Shown: positions 59,046-64,000 of the stretch, in pieces | How the letters are laid out: each line of letters begins with the position of its first letter | How positions within the stretch are numbered: position 1 is the first letter of the stretch | Assembly (NCBI RefSeq): GCF_964355755.1 | Contig: NC_092670.1 | Coordinates: forward strand, 4,367,001-4,431,000 | Length of the DNA: 64,000 bases | Direction of reading: 5' to 3' | DNA from: Antedon mediterranea | Taxonomy: Eukaryota; Echinodermata; Crinoidea; Comatulida; Antedonidae | The notes under the pieces: model-generated | What the model saw: the letters and a program-made list of their open reading frames with translations, nothing else | The model's database searches: none | What the model was told of the DNA's origin: nothing | Translations under genes and position numbers: made by a program

Positions 59046-60080
59046 CATAATTAAATTTGTATAAATTGTATCATAACTTATTAACGGTTCAGACATGGTA
59101 TATATATGTTCATAAATAAACATGACTGAGCACACGTGTTATTCATTATATACGCATGTTGACGCAATCATATATATTAAACAAATGCACAACACTTATT
59201 AATATTTATGGTTATTATTTATTAAATTCATAGCAATATTTGAGAAACGCAATACATATTTAATTACAATATTAAAATAATTCAATATTATGAGTGACAA
59301 CAAAATGCATACGTTACTTGCGCGTACAAAAATCGTTGATCACTTTATCTTAGATGGAATTTATTTATTTATTATTTATTCAAATTTGTTTTACAAAGCG
59401 GTAAACTATGGATGATGCTTTTAATAGCATAATAATAGTAATATAATAACAGCATAGGAGCTTATGTACTGGTTTTCAGCAGGATTATAACCATGCTTTC
59501 ATCCATGGAAAGACCTCCATGGTTAGATGTCTATCCATTAAATCATGAAACAAATTCACTTTTTATGCAGTGCAATTAAGCCTAAGCCTGATAACCTACA
59601 GGCACATTAATTTTTTTAGAGGGGGGAGGGGGTGAAGATGTATGTATGCCTATATATTACTTAGTAGACAAGGTATGCAATCTCGAATTGCCCTCTGATT
59701 AATTTAATATCGATAGAAACTCTAACATTAGAAGCATCATCATTAATTATAATAATAATATAAACTTATGTAACTTATGTTAATTTTGTATTACAAACAA
59801 TACAATACAATGCAATAACACTTTTATTTCAGACTGGGGAAACCCAATATTTACAAGTTGTTGTTTCTATTACTTTTCATAAACTTCTCACCTCCAAGTG
59901 AACTCTTTGTAACGGTTTGCAAATAGTTAATCTTGATTAAAGAAGCAATCTTTATGGAAGATGAGGAGGATTAACAGATGATCTCAATAACTAATTTCTG
60001 TGCGGTCATAAGTTCTATAATTATTGTTTCAACTATTGACCCGAAGTTAAGATCATACAGATATTTATTATTATTTATTC
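59046..60080. other. AT-rich stretch, no gene
   Basis: No supported ORF. A G-rich run (AGAGGGGGGAGGGGGTG) sits at 59618. Confidence 0.35.
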
Positions 60081-60320
60081 GACAAGTTAAGATACATAGG
60101 GAATATATTGCTATTTACCCGACAAGTTAAGATACATAGGGGATATATTGCTATTTACCCGACAAGTTAAGATACATAGGGGATATATTGCTATTTACCC
60201 GACAAGTTAAGATACATAGGGGATATATTGCTATTTACCCGACAAGTTAAAGACACAAAAGATATTACCGTACTATACCCGTAAAGTTATGATACATACG
60301 GGATATTACTATATTTAGAC
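60081..60320. repeat. 40-bp tandem repeat, 4 exact plus 2 decayed copies
   Basis: GACAAGTTAAGATACATAGG, GGATATATTGCTATTTACCC starts at 60081, 60121, 60161 and 60201 with a single difference in the first copy. Degraded copies follow at 60241 and 60281, with weaker echoes to about 60430. Confidence 0.96.
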
Positions 60321-60439
60321 TCGATAAGATAGGCCTATACATACAGAATATTACCATTGACTCCATACATTATTATATAAGATCATAAGGAATCGATAAG
60401 ATATAGGATAAATTCAAGAGGAGATATTGCAGTCAATTC

Positions 60440-63400
60440 CCGTGAAAATCCTTTAAAAGAGTCTGCTATTGTACTCATATTGAAACCCCACCCCAAATAA
60501 CGACCCGGCCAACATATAGAGGTAATGCATACATTCCATAATCTAGAATTGAGTTCCACTCTGAAAATATTAAAGGCAATGCCATTTAAATTCCTATTTC
60601 CATGTATTTTTCTACACACCTTTTAGTGGGACCCGATGAGGAAGGGGATGGAATGAAAAGAAAAAAAATTAATGGGGCAAATGTTCATGTATACTAAACC
60701 ATTGATATCTGCTTTCTATTCCTTTTTTTACCCTATGTATTAATTCCCAAATATATACATTATACCAGTTAAATAAAGTAATAAAGAAATGTAAAAAAGG
60801 CGTGGAAGCAACAAGGAATTGACAGTTCAGATGACATTGACGTTAAGTTGAGTCCAGAAAGAATGAAGTTTGGAAGTACGTTTTAGTAAAAATTGACAGC
60901 AATCACATCACGTTATAACTAGCCTGATCAAATTACTTTTAAACAAAGAATAATCATTTCATCTTTTGGGCATTCGTTCTTTGCGTCAAATCTGAGCTAT
61001 AAAGTTTTACAATCAGCTAAGAATTATGAAAAAGAGATCAGAGGCTATCGGGGCTAGTTTAATCCGGTTTCATATTAGGAACCATAGCAATAGTTGAAGT
61101 GGATTTTCGACTGTTTATATATCGCATGAGTTAGGATTAAGAGGAGTTTTTGATAGATTAAGCCACGCGTAAAGATTAAGTTTGCGCGTGAGAGATAAAG
61201 GTTTATAGATCGAAATGTGAGAGTGGTACACAGGTTCGGCAAGGGAAACATTCTCAGGTACAATTCAAACTATAAAACATTGTTGCCGTGTATTGCTGGA
61301 TATTTCCACTTGCTGAGCTACAACTCAGTCGAAGACAAAGAAGATTAGGATTTTGCAAGTTTACGGTTAAGCTTTAAACCCAATGGCCGTCTTATACTAC
61401 AACAAGTAGGTGCTTTAAGCAGGCCACTGCGTAAATATCGTTTTTTTAGATTTACAAGTCACTTAGCGCCAATAAAACATGTTGACAGCCACAGCAAACG
61501 TGTATCTATTTTACCTCATTTGTTATAACACTTCCGACTCATAACATGAAAGTACTTGTGCAGTATGTAATTTCTAATGTTGATAAAAATTACCAATTTC
61601 ATTTAAAAAAAATGTTTTCAAAGGCCATTGACTTATTAGTTAATTTTCGAAAAAGCAATGTTTGTTTTATCGGAATTTAGTGGCTTAAATCAATCGACTT
61701 CTTCGCATCTGCTTAACAATTTGCAATCATCATCATCGTCTGAATTTGAAGAAGAATTAGCTCGATTGATTTTGATAATAAATATATAAATATCATATCT
61801 TGCGGTTAGTGTGTCTATCAGTGCTTATGTGTTTATTTTAAGTAAAAGGTATATTGTCCACCATGAACAATGAAGATGAATTTAATAATTTGAATAAAGT
61901 AAGGCCTATTTTCTTCTTTAAAAAAAACCTTGTTTTTTATAAGTAAGCAAAAGACCGTTTGTCTGACAATTTGTTTGATTTGAGTTTTTTTCAGGTAATT
62001 TTTGTTTTTCTGATCCAATTTTAGGTAAAAGTTATTAACTATCAACATTTTTTAGAGGGACAATATATCTTTAATAAAATATTAGTATAATTTAATAATG
62101 AAGAATATTTTTAATGTATTCACTATTTATTTTTTTTAATAGGTTTTCTTAATTTAAATCAAACTAGAAATCCAACTACAAAATATGCGCGTTTAATTAA
62201 TGTTATATAAATGTATATATAGGCCTAAATTAAAATAATATATCAGTAAATTGTGTTTTTCTTCAATGCGTCGCGAAATATCTGTAGACAATGTATGATA
62301 CAGACGGACTTTTCAGTTTCTTTTCTATCTGTTATGCATCAGATTAAGAATTAACACTCTGGTGGTTGTAGGCCACTATAGTATAATTGTAATGTAGGCC
62401 TACTTCCAAATGATAATTGTTATCCATTACAGAGCAGTTTACCATAGACCTATACGTCAAATGTAAACGGCAATGAACAGATGTGGACATCGTAATGTTT
62501 GGTGTTGACTATTGTTTGTGGATAACGATACTATTATCATTTAACGTTGGACACGGGTTCATGAAAACACTGACACGTGACTCTTGTGACGTGCCACGCG
62601 TCACAGCAAGACACGCTCGTGTATAGCAATATGTTAAACGGAAAGAGAGAAATAATCACCAAACGCTTTTACCCCTGTACTGACTGAACTGACCACTAAT
62701 AGCATTCATTATCAATACAATTTGTTATGGTGTTCTTTTTGTAATATGTTAAAGTTAGACCAAGGCCTACTGGCACATTTAAACTAATGTGTTACTTGTG
62801 TAGGCCTAATGTGATAACTGTAGGCCTATTCAAATAAACCGATTATACTTATTATATGACTTTAATTTGTTCGTAGGTATTGTATTGATTATTTGATCTT
62901 TCTGATATTTATGTTGAATTTAATTGCCTTACGGCAACATCATCAACATTTTTTATACATATGCCTGCCTTACCATACACATTCAAAATATAATCTAGTG
63001 CGTATAGAAAGAAAAAGTTAAGGAAAATAAGTCTAGCCTAAGAAATTTTGTTAATAGATAATCTGCTTCGTCTTATTACAAAATGACAAAGTGACATAAT
63101 ATGCTGCTTGTTGAGAGATCTTTTTTTTCATTTCTGGTTTTATTCATTCTACTCATTTCAATATAAACATTGAATTGAGAGTGAATTACATATACAAATG
63201 CACAATAATAAAAAACAGTTTTTAAATCATTAAAATCTCTGAACATCAAACAGTTAAAAACATTAAAATCTCTGAACTTCAATACAATTTCAAGAGATAT
63301 TACAAATTCTAAATCTTTAAAAACAAGACAATTATATTTCATCTCATTAAATATTACTGATTGAATTAGCTCTAGAATGTGAATCGTAAATAAGAATTTG

Positions 63401-64000
63401 TCAATACATTTTGTGTTTACTTCGTGGTTGCACTATGCACTTTCTTTAATACAAATTTACAAAATATTCCAGATTAGACATGAATTTTGTTTTGGTTTTA
63501 ACAACAAAGAGATGTTTTAAAAGGAAAAAACACCATATATCTATAATTGTTTACGAGCAAAAATAAATTGATATGAATGAGTTGTGGAAATAAAAGGATA
63601 AAAACTTAATATGAGACGATTTAAAGGATAAATTAAACTTATTCAATGTTCGGTTACACAATACAAAAGCATTTTTACTGTAAATGCGTCAACATGAAGA
63701 GACAGTTAAATGGCACGTACGCAAGTTGTAATTTGTAGCAGCATTTGTACGCACGCGCCAAAGTGTGCAAACTGGCAACTGGCAAAGTTACTATAAACAT
63801 GTATTTATACTTATAATTTGATGTGTCTAAGTTTTGACGATTGTTTTTAATTTTCGCAAAATTCCAAAGAATGCATAGACCTATCCTAATTACTGATTTA
63901 TACAATTTAATGTACAGTTGAAAATGTCATGTAATTAAATCTAATACACGACTAAAAAGTGCACACATACAGTACAGGTTGATACCATTACCATAAGCCT
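60440..64000. other. right end of window, no gene
   Basis: AT-rich sequence; all frames are short and unrecognised (for example 60619-60383, 63342-63076 and 63905-63675 on the minus strand). A cluster of CACGTG and TGACGTG sites lies at 62570-62612. At 63219 and 63262, CATTAAAATCTCTGAAC is repeated. No RNA gene is seen. Confidence 0.4.
62570..62612. promoter_or_regulatory. E-box/CRE-like site cluster
   Basis: TGACACGTGA, GTGACGTGCC and ACGCGTCACAG fall within about 40 bases. GTGACG is mirrored by CGTCAC. These are bHLH/bZIP-type core sites in an otherwise AT-rich region. No transcription unit is identified nearby. Confidence 0.3.

Overview
The window is animal nuclear DNA: long AT-rich introns with canonical splice sites, two intron-rich conserved eukaryotic genes, and many transposable elements. 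The frequent TAGGCCTA-type words, the CR1/L2-type retrotransposons (one carrying a 2A-like peptide) and the mix of short TIR elements and a tRNA-derived SINE fit a marine invertebrate deuterostome, most likely an echinoderm. That assignment is inference; no ribosomal or mitochondrial marker is present.

Layout. 1-700 is a 30-bp minisatellite. 2744-6748 (+) holds a complete seven-exon Rab18 GTPase gene; its intron 3 has a GC-AG boundary, intron 1 carries two copies of a TIR element, and its 3' flank holds nested TIR elements. 8.3-22.8 kb is gene-poor and repeat-rich: a 5.6-kb pair of inverted arms (about 10155-11300 and 14760-15776) brackets a TTAA-flanked DNA element, a frameshifted reverse-transcriptase remnant, a 144-158-bp tandem repeat and a LINE 3' fragment. 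22980-38133 (+), plus an unresolved last exon, is a golgin-245/GOLGA4 orthologue of at least 20 exons. It encodes about 2,170 residues of mainly coiled coil ending in a GRIP domain. Its introns hold a SINE, a Harbinger-like element, short MITEs and a duplicated 450-bp segment.

44.0-52.8 kb is a satellite-like array of about 30 nested palindromic units interleaved with a second palindromic module. It is interrupted by a 1.0-kb hAT-like element, a LINE 3' end, and a CR1-like non-LTR retrotransposon on the minus strand (46337-49809) whose 1,121-codon ORF is intact. That ORF carries a 2A-like ribosome-skipping motif upstream of its endonuclease and reverse transcriptase. 52.9-64.0 kb has no gene I can support, only LINE scraps, a long (TA)n tract, a 40-bp tandem repeat and possible regulatory palindromes.

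The two host genes are both membrane-trafficking components (Rab18 on ER/lipid droplets/Golgi; GOLGA4 on the trans-Golgi network), but nothing in the sequence shows that they are functionally linked. All similarity statements come from recognition of motifs by eye; no search or alignment was run.
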